Shown here piece by piece: positions 1-11,921 of a DNA stretch of 64,000 nt (positions within the stretch are counted from its first letter, which is position 1; each line of letters starts with the position of its first letter). Made by a program: the position numbers and the translations under genes. Source of the DNA: Orientallactaga sibirica (lineage: Eukaryota; Chordata; Mammalia; Rodentia; Dipodidae). The notes beneath the pieces were generated by a model. That model made no database searches and was not told where the DNA came from. It worked only from the letters and a program-made list of their open reading frames with translations. The stretch lies in assembly GCA_036365145.1 (NCBI GenBank), contig JAEOAD010000015.1, positions 41,261,835 through 41,325,834 on the forward strand, in the 5' to 3' direction.

Positions 1-602
1 AGGCATGCATTTAACCACTAAGCCATCTCTCCAGCCCCAAGAGAGAGCCTTTCTTAATTCTTGGGTGGATAATAACTCAGAAGTTAGGGAACTAGAAAAC
101 TCAGAAGTCACACAAAACTTCCCAGTCAGAGGCCTGGGGGTCTTTTCTCATGAATTGACTGAAATCTAGAAATAGAATTTAAGAAAAGGAATGAGGAGCC
201 GGGTATGGTGGCCCAAGCCTTTAATCCTAGCACTTGGGAGGCAGAGGTAGGAAGAACGCCAAGAGTTCGAGGCCACCCTGAGATTACATTGAATTCCAGG
301 TCAGCCTGAGCTAGAGTGAGACCCTACCTGGGAAAAACAAAAAGAAAGAAAGAAAGAAAAGGAAGGAGGGAATGGAGTGATGGCTTAGCAGTTAAACCAT
401 TTGTCTGAAAAGCCTAAGGACCCAAGTTTGATTCCCCAGTGCCCACAGAAAGCCAAATGCACAATGTGGTGCATGCGTCTGGAGTTCATTTGCAGTAGCT
501 GGAGGCCCTGGCACACCCATTCTCTCTCTCTCTCTCTCTTTCTCTCTTCTCTTTCTGCTTGAAAATAAATAAATGAAAAAAAAATTTTTTAAGATTTTCT
601 AT

Positions 603-641
<39 letters not shown>

Positions 642-3600
642 TTTTTGGTTTTTCTGAGGCAGGGTATTGGTCTAGCTCAGGTTGACCTGGAATTCACTAT
701 ATAGTCTCAGGGTGGCCTCGAACTCATGGCTATCCTCCTACCTCTGCCTTCCAGGTGCTGGGATTAAAGGTGTGGACTACCATGCCCGGCTTCTTTTCTT
801 TCTTTTTTTTTTCTTTCTTTTCTTTTCTTTTTTGGTTTTTTTAGGGTCTCATTCTAGCTCAGGCTGACTTGGAACTCACTTTGTAGTCTCAGGGTGGCCT
901 TGAACTCTCAGCAATCCTCCTACCTCTGCCTCCTGAGTGCTGGGATTAAAGGTGTGTGCCACCATGCCTGGCTCTTCTTTTCTTTTTTTGAAGTAGGGTC
1001 TCATTCTAGCTCAAGCTGACCTGGAATTCACTCTGTAGTCTCAGGCTGGCCTCAAACTCACAGAGACCCTCCTATCTCTGCCTCCCAAGTGCTGACGCTA
1101 AAGGTGTGCTCCATCACGCCTGGTTGAGGTGTTTTATGAGACTTCTAGACAGGTGGCTAGTCTAGTCAGTCCAATTCTGATGTCAGGGGTCAGGGATTAG
1201 GATTTCTGGAAAAGGAAATCTTTCCAGAAATTTTAATTCTCCAGGAAGGGCCTTCTCAGAAGGAGGTGAAAGGCCTCCCCGTGGCAGAGGTAGGAAAAGG
1301 TCTATTTTCTCCACTTCAGCCTCCAAAACATTCCTTGTTTTTACTTTTGGGACCCTGTAATCCCTAAATTGCCTCAAAACCAGGGTTTACAGGCTTGCAA
1401 TCAAGCACCTTTAACCACTGAGCAATCTTCCCAGCCCCATGAGATTTAGTTTTTCTTTTTTTTGGTTTTGGGTTTTGAGGTAGGGTCTCTAGCTCAGGCT
1501 GACCTGGAATTCACTATGTAGTCTCAGGGTGGCCTGGAGTACTGGGATTAAAGGAGTGGCCTCTTTTTATTTTTAAATATTCAGCAAAACCTAACATTTG
1601 TAGCCAGGTGTGGTGTCCTACATCTGCAATCTCAGTATTCTTGAACTTTAGGAGGATTGTGGATTTTAGTACAGACTGGCTGGCTGCATAGTTTTGGCTA
1701 CATACAAGATCCGGTTTCAAAGAATAAAAACAGAGCCAGGGGTGGTGACACCTCAGCTTCCTGGGTGCTGGGATTAAAGGTGTGCGCCACCATGCCTGGC
1801 CCAATTTTAAACTTTCTGAAAATATTTTTATCATATATAAAATACCTTTAGTCTCCATATTAGCACATAACAGGATGGGGCTGGAGAGATTGCTTAGTGG
1901 TTAAGGTGTTTGCCTGAAAAGCCTAAGGACCCACGTTTGACTCTCCAGATACCACATAAACTAGATGCACTTGCAAGGTCACACATGCCCACTCGAGGGC
2001 ACAAGCATGTGGAGTTTGAGTGTAGTGGTTGAGACCCTGTCTCTCACTCTCAAATAAAATAAAATAAAATAAAATAAAATAAAATAAAATAAAATAAAAT
2101 AAAATAAAATAAAATAAAATAAAATAAAATAAAATAATAAAATAAAAAAATAAAATAAAATACAATAAAAAAGAAAAAGATTGGAACAGTTACAAGCACA
2201 TAGAAAGTAGAACTTAGATGTATATGTAGAGAGACTCAGAAAGAACACACATGGCATTCACCATGCGCTTCCCTGAAGAGGGAAACTATCAAAGCACAAG
2301 AGAAATTGAGGATCTTTGGGGAAAAACTGAAGTACAGCCACAAGTAGTTGATAGAGCTTAGATGTATCTCTAGAGAGACTCAGAAAGAACACACATGGCA
2401 TTTGCCATGTACTTTCCTGAAAAGGGAAAGTATCAAAGCATAGACCAAGACATTCAGAGGATGGCCAAGTGTGGTAGCATACACATTTAATCCCAGCACT
2501 CAGGATGCAGAGGTAGGAGGATCACTATGAGTTCGAGGCCAGCATGAGGCTATATAGTAAATTCTAGGTAAACCTGGGTAAGAGTGAGACCCTACCTCAA
2601 AAATACTAACTAACTAACTAAATAAATAAATAAATAAATAAATAAAAACATCACTTGGGAGGCAGAGGTAGGAGGATCACTGAGAGTTCAAGGCTACCCT
2701 GAGACTACATAGTGAATTCCAGGTCAGTCTGGGCTACAGTGAAACCCTACCTCGAAAAAAACAAACAAACAAAAAATGTTTCTTAGCCGGGCGCGGTGGA
2801 GCGCACCTTTAATCCCAGCACTTGGGAGGCAGAGGTAGGAGGATTGCCGTGAGTTCGAGGCCACCCTGAGAATACATAGTGAATTCCAGGTCAGCCTGGA
2901 TCAGAGTGAAACCCTACCTCGAAAAACAAAAAAAAAAAAAAAAAAGTTTCTTGAGGGCTGGAGGGATAGCGTAGCGGTTAAGGCATTTGCCTGCAAAGCC
3001 CAAGGACCCAGGTTTGATTCCCCAGGACCCACGTTAGCCAAATGCACAAGGGGATGCACACATCTGGAGTCTGTTTGCAGTGGCTGGAGGGAGGCCTTGG
3101 TGTGCCCATTGTCTCTCTCTGTCTCTGCCTCTTTCTCGCTCTTACATAATATATACATAATTTTTTTGTTTTGTTTTTCGAGGTAGCTCTAGCTCAGGCT
3201 GACCTGGAATTCACTATGTAGTCTCAGGGTGGCCCCGAACTCTCAGCGATCCTCCTACCTCTGCCTCCCAAGTGCTAGGATTAAAGGTGTGTGCCACTAT
3301 GCCGGCTCTCTCTCTCTATATATAAATGTTTTTTTTTTTTTTTTTTTTTTGAGAATCCACTAACAGGTTTGGAGAGATGGCTCAGCAGTTAAGGTGCTTG
3401 CCTGCATAGTCTAAAGACCTGGGTTTGATTCCCCAGTATCCACCTAAAGCCAGATGCACAGTGGTGCATTCATCTGGAGTTCTTTGCAGTGGCTGAAGGC
3501 CCTGGCTCACCCATTCTCTATCTCTCTGCCTGCAAAGAAAACATATGTATATAAAATATATTTATTGGAGAGAGAGAAAGTAGAGAATGGATCCACCAGG

Positions 3601-3740
3601 GCCTCTAGTTACTGCAAAGGGACTCCAGACAAATGTGCCATCTTGTGCATTTTAGCTTATGTGAGTACTGGGGAATCCAACCTGGGTCCTTAGCCTTCAC
3701 AGGCAAGTGCCTTGACTGCTGAGCCATCTGTCCAGCCCTA
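1..3740. repeat. SINE-dense block with no gene
   Basis: No coding exon is recognisable here. B1-type SINEs lie near 193-352(+), 645-790(-), 830-975(-), 990-1125(-), 1460-1560(-, partial), 1740-1800(-, partial), 2464-2610(+), 2650-2760(+, partial), 2788-2935(+) and 3170-3305(-). tRNA-headed DIP-type SINEs lie near 1-40(-, tail only), 372-560(+), 1380-1438(-, fragment), 1877-2045(+), 2955-3160(+), 3370-3535(+) and 3560-3738(-). B1 copies show the B box-like GAGTTCGAGGC and an A-rich tail. DIP copies start GGGCTGGAGAGATGGCTTAG and end in CT and A-rich tracts. About 1130-1380 and 2170-2460 are unique. The phrase AGAGAGACTCAGAAAGAACA occurs twice (near 2230 and 2370), a short local duplication. 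Confidence 0.8.
2045..2165 (+). repeat. (AAAAT)n microsatellite
   Basis: About 120 bp of AAAAT/AAATA pentamer extends the A-rich tail of the DIP-type SINE at 1877-2045. This is a common way for SINE tails to seed microsatellites. Open frames across it on the minus strand (FILFY repeats) are artefacts. Confidence 0.9.
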
Positions 3741-4118
3741 ATATATCTTAAAAAACATGAAGTGCCATGAATTCCCAACAACAGCTTCATCTTAAACAGG
3801 CCAGGTGTACGAGTCTTAGGCCCCCACCTCAGCGAAATTACCCACCTTACCCACCTCAGCTCAGGTGGGGAGCCATAGGAATTGGTCACATAGGGAAGTT
3901 GCTTTGTGTTACTGTCAGTGGGTCTTCCCTATCCGGACTCCGTGGGACTGGGCTAGGGAGAGACCCACGCCTGGGGGTGAGGCCCAAAGGTGAGTGAAAC
4001 CAAGAGGACTAGGGCTGGGACCAAAACAGGAAGCAGGTGAGAAGCAGAAGAGTAGCTGCTTCTTGGACCCTAGAGCCAGTTCAGAAATCCAAGTTCTTTA
4101 TTCATTTTTAAATTTTTT
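3740..4118. other. Unique intergenic stretch
   Basis: Non-repetitive sequence between SINEs. I see no exon, no conserved frame and no clear promoter. It is moderately GC-rich around 3820-4000. Confidence 0.5.
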
Positions 4119-4482
4119 TTTTATTTGAGACAGAAAGAAAGAAGGGGGAGGAAGGAGGGAGAATGGGCACGCCAGGGCCTCTAGCCACTGCACATGGACT
4201 CCAGATGCATGCGCCCCCTTGTGCATCTGGCTTTACGTGGGTCCTGGAGAATTTAACTCCAGCTCTCAGGCTTTGCAAGCAAGTGCCTTTAACCACTGCA
4301 CCATCTCTCCAGGCCCTTTTATTTTGTGGGGTTTTTTTTTTGGACATAGGGTTTCACTCTGGCCCAGGCTGACCTGGGATTCACTATGTAGTCTCAGGGT
4401 GGCCTCGAACTCAGGGTGATCCTCCTACCGCTGCCTCCCGAGTGTTGGGATTAAAGGAATGTGCCACCACGCCCAGCTCATT

Positions 4483-4517
<35 letters not shown>

Positions 4518-4696
4518 TTGGTTTTTCAAGGTAGGGTCTCGCTCTAGCCCAGGCTGACCTGGAATTCATTCTGTTCTCTCAGGGTGTCCTTGAACTCACA
4601 GCGATCCTATTTCTGTCTCCCAAATTCTGGGATTAAAGGCATGAGCTACCATGCCCAGCCCCTATATTTTATTTTTCTTTTTAATAAGTATCTTTA

Positions 4697-4733
<37 letters not shown>

Positions 4734-5900
4734 CGAGGTAGGGTTTCACTCTAGTCCAGGCTGACCTGGAATTAACTATGTAGTCTCAGGGTGGCCTCGA
4801 ACTCTCGGCGATCCTCCTACCTCTGCCTCCCGAGTGCTGGGATTAAAGGCGTGCGCCACCAAGCCCGGCCCAATAAGTATCTTTTAATTTTTATTTATTG
4901 GAGAAAGAGGAAGGTAGAGATAGAGAAAATGTGCATGCCAGGGCCTCCAGCCACTGCAAATAAACTTCAGACATACGCACCAACATGTGTATCTGGCTTA
5001 CGTGGGTACTGGGGAATTTGAACCTGGGTCTTTGGGCTTCGCAGGCAAGCACCTTCACTGCTAAGCCATTTCTCCAGCCGTCCTTTTTATTTTTAATTAA
5101 ACATTTTATTTGCACATATGTGCTTGTGTTGGGGAGAGATCACCAGGGCCTCCTGACACTGTAAATAAACACCAGAAGCTTATGCCACCTTTTTTTTCAA
5201 GGTAGGGTCTCACTCTGGCTCAGGCTGACCTGGAATTAACTATGCAGTCTCAGGGTGGCCTCGAACTCACAGCAATCCTCCTACCTCTCTGCCTTCCGAG
5301 TGCTGGGTTTAAAGGTGTGTGCCACCACGCCTGGTTTATGCCACTTTTTGCATCCAACTGGGGAATCTGGGCCATCAGGCTTTACAAGCAAGAGCCCTGT
5401 AAGCACTAAGCCATCTGCAGTGCTCCCTCCTAGACAATACAGTGACTCCATGGTAGGATTTTATTTGTGGAGGTTTATCTTACAGAGCCCTAAGTGCCTG
5501 GCTCAGGCTACACTGAGCTTCATCTCAGGCTGGAGAGCCCAGAGGGGAGGCCACCTTGGCCTAGGGAGTTCCTGGGACCCTTGGGAGATACCACATTGGT
5601 CCACGGGGCATCAGGAGAACATCCTTGGGTTAGGAGGGGGCAACATTTTGGGCCTGAGGAAGGAAAAAGGTTACAGCCTTCCCAGAGTCTAACCCTAGGT
5701 AGGTCCCCCAACAGGATGGGGAAAAACAAAACAAACAAAAAACGGAAAGAGCAGGGCATGGTGACTCACACCTTTAATCCCAGCACTTTGGAGGTAGAAG
5801 TAGGATTGATGTGAGTTCAAGGCCAGCCTGGGACTACAGAGTGAGATCCAGGTCAGCCTAAACTAGAGTGAGGCCCTACCACGAAATCAAAAACAAAACA
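4118..5900. repeat. SINE block with one nested insertion
   Basis: DIP-type elements lie at 4118-4312(-) and 4885-5080(-). A third, minus-strand copy at about 5105-5425 is split by a B1 at 5190-5336(-). The duplicated target TTATGCCAC flanks that B1 at 5180-5188 and 5336-5344. Other B1 copies are at 4338-4478(-), 4518-4662(-), 4733-4870(-) and 5752-5895(+). An (ATT)n run lies at 4486-4517. The stretch 5425-5750 is unique and shows no gene. Confidence 0.8.
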
Positions 5901-6219
5901 AACAAGAAAGAAAGAAAGGGGGGGGGGAGAGAGAAAGAAGAAAGAAAGAAAAGGAAAGGAAAAGAAAAGAGGAAAAAACAAAGAAAAACAGGAAGCAAAA
6001 CCTAGCCTTAAGGGTACCCCAGGATTCAAAGAAACAAGAGCAGGCAGAGGGGGTTGGGGCTGAACCCGTAGAGTAGGAGACTGAGGAAAAGAACCTGATC
6101 CAGGAACACGCTGCCCAGGGGTCAGGGACGGGCAGCTGTCCCTGAAGGACTGCAGGCTTAGTCAAGTAGAAGAGACCCTTCCTCTGTGTTCTCGTGGGCG
6201 GGTGCAGGGAAAGGTGGTA

Positions 6220-7000
6220 TGGTTGCACACGGTGCAGACCGGCTCAAGAGCACTTGCCCTGACCATGGGCTGGCACTAGGCCCCGAAGCAGGGTCTGTAA
6301 GCCGTGCCAGGCAGCCCAGCCCAGGACCAAGGGGGTCAGGTGAGTGCTGGAGCTGACAGCAAGATTGGGGGACAGGTGGGGGGGGGCGATGGGCCAGGCA
6401 TGGTGAAGAGGCTAGGCCCTCGGTCCCGGTCTTGCACGTGTTCGGTGCCCAGTACCCGTTGGTTGCCGGGCATCGGGTGGTCAGCGAACGCGCAGAGGTC
6501 CCCGCAGCCCGGATCAGCTCCTCTTCCTCCTCCGACAGGGACCAGGTCGCGACCACAGCTCCGAGCCCGTCGCCCCAGCACCACCGTCCCGGGTCTCCGA
6601 CCGCGAGCCTGGGACGCCGCAGAGAGCCCTGCGCCCCACACCCACGCCTGGCTCCGGCTTCGGGCTCCGCTCGTGCACACTGGGGTGACGACGGGGGGAC
6701 CCCAGGACCGGAGCTCTCCGTGTGCGCGAGGGGAAACGGAGGCCGCCTTTCCACTCCTGTCCCCCTGGCCCGCTCAGCACGGCCCTGGACAGGACACTAC
6801 CCTAGGGCTCCGGAGCGGCGAACTGCGGGAGCGACCGCGGGCGGAAAAGGGTGGGCTCCCCGCGGACCAGCCAATAGGAGAACCGCGTGGTGACGTCACT
6901 AGCACCGACCAATAAAAACGCCGAAGTTGTGTCACGTGGGCAAAGCCGGGCCAGTAGGGACGTGGTGGGCAGTGGTGAGGTCTGTGCAGGGAGCTCAAGT
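6220..7000. promoter_or_regulatory. CpG-island promoter, probably AKR1A1 (leftward)
   Basis: The sequence becomes GC- and CpG-rich, unlike its AT-rich surroundings. A compact cluster is visible: CCAAT at 6871-6875, a perfect CRE (TGACGTCA) at 6891-6898, CCAAT at 6909-6913 and an E-box CACGTG at 6933-6938. NF-Y, CREB/ATF and USF-type factors bind such sites. In human, the first gene beyond the PRDX1 promoter is AKR1A1, transcribed divergently from PRDX1. The equivalent here would be a minus-strand gene whose non-coding first exon lies in this island and whose coding exons lie left of position 1. No AKR1A1 coding exon is visible in the window, so the gene assignment is positional inference. The island could be bidirectional. 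The 203-residue plus-strand frame and the overlapping minus-strand frames are long only because GC-rich DNA has few stops. Confidence 0.5.
6891..6898. promoter_or_regulatory. cAMP response element (CRE)
   Basis: Perfect palindromic TGACGTCA, flanked about 20 bp on each side by CCAAT boxes. This NF-Y/CRE/NF-Y spacing is typical of constitutive CpG promoters with stress or cAMP input. Confidence 0.7.
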
Positions 7001-8601
7001 CTAAGCAGGACGTGAGTGGACGGGCTGCGGACTGTGTGGGCTTGGAGGTCCGCTGCCCAGGGCCAAGGCCTGTTAGAAGAGGGGACCGAGCTCAGGCAGG
7101 AAGAGAAGAAATCAGGTGTCCTGATCCAAAGCTGCACCCTGACCTCACACTGTTAACCGAGGATTCGGAGAGTCAGAGGTCAGCTCATGTTGCATATCAA
7201 GATATTCGAAAAATTAGTGCCTTAAAGACCAAAGTGTTGGAGTTGTGAAAGCCCCTCCAGAAATGAGACTTGAAGTGCCTGGTGGAACTGAGAGCGACCT
7301 GTACACCTGGCAAGTGCCCAAGGAACCACTGAGGTTTACTTGTGTCCAGAAGAGATTGAAACACGCCATCCCATGAAAACCAATAACCAAGACAACAGTG
7401 GGAACACCCCTCAGCCCACTTCCAAAGATTTGGCTCCCAACGACTCAGGCCATGGTGACGGCTTGGTTTCTATGGCCAACCTTTCTCCTTTGGCCTCCCC
7501 AGGCCACCTTTCACAGCTGACGGAGGACCAAATTCCTTCCAACCTCGAAGGAGCTTTGTGAACTTCCTAGCTCCCCTGCTCCAGGACGACCACCTACCTG
7601 CTGAGCCTGGGGAGGAAGAAGGCATCAGCGACCTCGGCGATGCTTCTGTTGTGGAAAAGCTGCCACTGGTGGAGGACTTCATGTGTAATTGATCGTGCTT
7701 GGTATGAACTTCTTACAAACCAATATTTTATTTATCATGAAACAGAACATCTGTCATGCAGTGTTGTCCCTCCCTACCTTCTTCCTCCGAGAGTGTCATG
7801 AAATAAATTACAAACTTCATCAGAACAAAGCTGACATTTAAATGAACTGTCAGGTTTTTTTTTTTGTTTTTTTTTTAATTTAAGCGCAGAATTATGAGAT
7901 CCCTTGGGAAAGCTCTGCCTGATCCCCAGGCTTGAAAATCTCTTGGATGAGTCAGTGAGTGAGAAGATGTGCAATCAGGTGTCTCTCGTCTGTCCTTTTT
8001 TCCCTTCCTTCCTCTTTCCCTTTGTCCTTCCCTCCCTCCCTCCTTCCCCTAGGAATTGGCTTGTTGGGCCTGACAGATGGGCTGTAGAATGGGGTTTGGC
8101 CACGTGGCCCACTGGACAACAGTAATCTTCCTTCCTAGCATTTCAAGCCGTGCCTTCTCTGCAGAATGCATGTCTTTGGGGTCTGCTAATGTGGAATGAA
8201 ACTGTCACAAGTGCAAGTTTGAAGTCATGCAAGACCATGGAATGGATTTCTTCAGCTCTTCTTAGGGATATTTAAGTTACTGTCATAATTCAGTGTAAGC
8301 TATGGACTGTGTTCCACTAGGAGGTCAAGCAAACCTCCAAAGCCTTTTGTCTGCAAGAACTTGCTGCAGGTACAAAAGACTGGTAGAGTTCTGCCACTTG
8401 TAGCTATTGTGGGTTTTCCTGTCTCCATAAACCCTTCCACTCCCCTGTCTCCCACCGTATTTGTGATTTTCCACTTCATTTGTAGCCAAAGCAGACTTAG
8501 GATTTCTTTGTGGGTTGTTTTAGATTTTCTTCTTTTCTAGCCACCATTAAGCATTCCTGTGGCGCCCATCACCATTTCAATGACAGCATTTACTTTAAAG
8601 C

Positions 8602-8636
<35 letters not shown>

Positions 8637-10498
8637 TTTTGCAAGGTAGGGTCTCACTCTGGTCCAGGCTGACCTGGAATTAACTATGTAGTCTCAGGGT
8701 GGCCTCGAACTCTTGGCGATCCTCCTACCTCTGCCTCCCGAGTGCTGGGATTAAAGGCGTGCGCCACCACGCCCAGCTAAAGCAGTTTTTTTTTCAAATT
8801 CATATTTCTTTAGCAGAGGAAGAGAGCCTTTACTGATCAGAGCATCCAAACATGTGTGACCTAAGGACTACCAGCCATCTGCAAAAAGGACCTTGGTTCG
8901 ATTCCCCAGGACCCACTAAGCCAGATGCACAAGGTGGTACATTTGTCTGGAGTTCATTTGCAGTGGCTGTAAGCTCTGGAGTGCCCATTCTCTCTCTCTC
9001 TCTAATAAATATAAAAATAAAAATTTTAAAAATCTGTGTGATCCAACATAAAGCACTGGGGTAGGGGGGAGAAGGGGAGCTTCATGTCAAGTGCCCTCTG
9101 GAAAAGCGCTGTAGGGTTTTTTCCTATATTGGAAAACCATTTATGCCAAGCTTCCCCTCATTTCCCATATTTAGCTCATTTGGTTAGCTCCCTCTGCTTC
9201 TGGCTTTGTGTAATTCTCTCTGCCAGCTGCACAGACCTGTATTTCCCCCCCAAGTCTAATGACAGAACACACATGGCTAGGTTATCGTGTGTTTTGTTGA
9301 CTTTCTCCTTGAATCTATTTTTTTGGGGGGGTGGGGGGTTCAAGGGAGGGACTCACTCTAGGCCCAGGCTGACTTGGAGTTCACTATGTACTCTCAGGAT
9401 GGCCTCGAACTCATGGCGATCCTCCTCCCTCTGCCTCCCAAGTGCTTGGATTAAAGGCATGGACCACCATGCACAGCCTTGAACCTATTTGTAATGTGAT
9501 ACCATATTTATTGGTTTAAGAAGTGGAGGGAGTGCTAATAAGTCTTAAAAGTTCCTTCATGCTAAAGACTCTTCCAGTGAGTGGGCTTAATTGGTATACA
9601 TTAATGAGATGTCCATACTGTGTTTCTGCTTGCATTAGTCATTTTATTGTCACATAGTTCTGGCACACACAGTAGGTGAGTACTACAGTATTTACGTTAC
9701 ATTAAAGTACTAAAAATGTAGGCTTCCTGGTACCATTGAGTTGCTGCTATTAAAGCTTACCCATGAAATGGCTAAAGTTACAAGTGTGCAAATTATGACT
9801 GCATGAGCCTTAGCGAATAAAGTGTATAAAGGACAATGTGTGAGATATCAAACAGTGCTAGATGTCTGTGTGTATGTAGACATGTCTAGTGGTTGTTTTA
9901 TTTAAGTTCGTGTCCAGTCTACTCACAGTCATTATTTTCCAAATTTGTACAGAGATAGCAATTAACTTGGGAACACTGCCAGAAGATTTTCTAGCTGCTT
10001 TGTAATTTTAAGTGTTATCTTGTTTCTGTCTTTCATTGTGGTTCCTCATTTTCATGTTTTTGCCTATTTGTTGATCTGTAAATAGAATAGCAATATTTAA
10101 AGCTTTAGCTTTGAGGGAAAATGAAGTAAGAACTCAGCATGTGCATGACAACTTGTGTGTCTGAGAGGAAGGGACTGAAGGAGAATGCCTTGCAAAGGAA
10201 GTCAGGTGGCAGTTGTCAGGGTGTGGGAATTTCTTTTGCTGGGGTACATGATTTTGTAAAAACTAGTATTTCTCCCAAGATTGGGAGTAGGCCAACTACT
10301 ACTTAGGTTAGCTTTGTGTTCTATGCTAGTCTAAAAAAATAAAATAATGTAATATAATATAATATAAAAACTAAACAAGCTTTTATGATGGATTTTGTAA
10401 ATATATTTGTTACAGGGTGACCTGTACTAGCTGTGATCTTACCACTTCAAATGGGTGTAATTTGAATAAATTTTGTCTGGTAAAGGATCAATAAAAAA
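7000..10498 (+). pseudogene. E2F3P: E2F3 processed pseudogene, 5'-truncated
   Basis: Intronless, broken similarity to the C-terminal two thirds of the transcription factor E2F3. It starts near a remnant of the winged-helix end (K-S-K ... W-T-G-C at 7003-7030). It then runs through the dimerisation/marked-box region: LIQSCTL near 7120, LLTEDSE near 7155, AYQDIRKIS near 7195, KAPPEMRLEVP near 7250 and PEEIET near 7345. It ends with the Rb-binding tail (VEDFMC at 7672-7689) and a stop at 7690-7692. The reading is broken by a stop after the AYQDIRKIS block, a frameshift between LEVP and PEEIET, and a further break near 7560. About 2.8 kb of apparent 3' UTR follows, ending in AATAAA signals at 10465 and 10490 and an A/ATT-rich tail. 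Later SINEs interrupt the UTR near 8640-9003 and 9330-9480. No introns, a 3' tail and 5' truncation mark LINE-mediated retrotransposition. The exact 5' boundary (6985-7005) is uncertain. The coding match is secure; the UTR part is inferred from continuity. Confidence 0.88.
8605..9480. repeat. SINEs inserted in the E2F3 pseudogene UTR
   Basis: A poly(T) run followed by a B1(-) lies at 8605-8780, a degenerate DIP-type(+) at 8855-9003 and another B1(-) at 9330-9480. They postdate the retrocopy because they split its 3' UTR-like sequence. Confidence 0.75.
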
Positions 10499-10510
10499 TT
10501 ATTATTATTA

Positions 10511-10549
<39 letters not shown>

Positions 10550-10990
10550 GGCTTTTAGAGGTAGGTTCTTGCTCTAGCTCAGGCTGACCTGGAATTCACT
10601 ATGTAGTTTCAGGGTGGCCTTGAACTCATGGTGATCCTTCTACCTCTGTCTCTCGAGTGCCAGGATTAAAGGCATGTGCCACCACACCCAGCTCTAAAAT
10701 GATTTTTTTAAGAGTTAAAAAAACTATGAGGGAAAGGAATTATTCCTTCACTCATGTTTTTTATTTTATTTTAATTTATTTGCAAGCAGAGAGAGAGAAA
10801 GAGAGAGATAGAAGAGAGGCAGACAGAGAGAGAATGGACGCACCAGGGCCTCCAGCCACTGCAAACGAACTCCAGACGCATGCACCACCCCCTTGTGCAT
10901 CTGGCTTATGTGGGTCCTGGGGAATCAGACTGGGATCCTTTGGCTTCTCAGGCAAATGCCTTAACCACTAAGCCATCTCTCCAGCCCCCC
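10498..10990. repeat. (ATT)n, B1(-) and DIP-type(-)
   Basis: An ATT microsatellite lies at 10498-10550, a B1 at 10555-10695 and a DIP-type element with a (GA)n tract at 10765-10985. The DIP element ends at the reverse complement of its GGGCTGGAGAGATGG head. No gene is seen. Confidence 0.8.
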
Positions 10991-11453
10991 CCATTTCACT
11001 CATGTTTTAACTGAGGAACACGGCACATAAACACAAACACATATACACAACAGAAATATTAAATATACTGAAGTAGTATATGTAGGAATATATTATACAA
11101 AATATTCACACTAAACCAAATAAAGCACTCATTTATGTGGTAAGAAACAAGAGCGTGTCACATGCAAGAAATTGGGGATGACAGTTAAGGTGGAGTTACT
11201 TCTTAAAATGTTATATTATGGGCTGGAGAGATGGCTTACTGGTTAAGGTGTTTGCATGCAAAGCCAAAGGATCCCAGTTCGATTCACCAGGACCCCTGTA
11301 AAACAGATGCACAAGGGGACACATGTGTCTAGAATTCTTTTGCAGAGGCTGGAGGCCCTGGCATGCCTATTCCCCCCCCCCGCCGCCTCTTTCTGTCTCT
11401 CAAATACATATATAAATAAAATATATTCAAAAATATTAAAAATGTTATATTAC

Positions 11454-11549
11454 CTGGCCTGAAATACCACCGGAACCACATGTGTAGTTAGATGCCTGGT
11501 GGTTCTCTGCAATCAGACAGGATCTGGTGCTTTCGACCCATAGATGGGT
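11454..11549 (-). other. Exon-like segment, type A copy 1 (32 codons)
   Basis: On the minus strand the segment is preceded by a pyrimidine-rich tract ending TTTCAATGTAG and followed by GTAATA. It is exactly 96 nt, phase 0-0 and open throughout. Residues shared with the other A copies are His2, Val5, Glu6, Thr8, Ser10, Cys11, Ala14, His17, Thr23, Cys24, Ser26, Gly27, Gly28 and Gly31. There is no similarity to a protein I know. It may be a real exon, a relic or chance. Confidence 0.4.
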
Positions 11550-11828
11550 CTACATTGAAAGCAAAAAGGGAAGTTCAGGGTCATTGAAGCAAACTGCTGT
11601 CTCCCGTGCTCACTGCCGAAGCTATATCTGTGCTCCTATTCAATAATCACACTCAAACCCCCAAACACAATCATTTATATGGTGAGAAACAAGAAAATAT
11701 CCCACACACATAGTGGTGATGACAAACTGGGTTCTTTCCTGATTAAGATATTTTGTGAATTAGGTCACTCAAACCCACACACATCCATAAGAAGAATAAA
11801 AGAAGAGCTTGGGGGCACGGTTGCACAC

Positions 11829-11921
11829 ATGTTGGGTGGTATCCTTCAGACCCACATGGAGGAAAGATTGACTGCAACTGCCCGCCAGCCGGCAAGCACA
11901 CCCAGAAATGTCATGCGGGCT
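11829..11921 (-). other. Exon-like segment, type B copy 1 (31 codons)
   Basis: It is 93 nt and open in frame 0, followed by GTGTGC. The acceptor is altered: the CCTAG of the other B copies is CCTAC here, with an alternative AG two bases on that would shift the frame. Residues shared among B copies are Ser1, Ile5, Leu12, Gly14, Gln18, Ser19, Phe20, His22, Gly24, Thr28 and Thr29. Confidence 0.35.

Noticed and set aside
1923..2257. Minus-strand FILFY-repeat frames
   Set aside because: Translation of the (AAAAT)n microsatellite.
6304..6915. 203-codon plus-strand open frame and overlapping minus-strand frames (up to 198 codons)
   Set aside because: They lie in a CpG island where stops are rare, overlap in several frames and on both strands, and match no protein. 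They are promoter sequence.
7340..7561. 73-codon frame as a short E2F-like gene
   Set aside because: It is one in-frame fragment of the E2F3 retrocopy, broken on both sides and lacking the DNA-binding domain.
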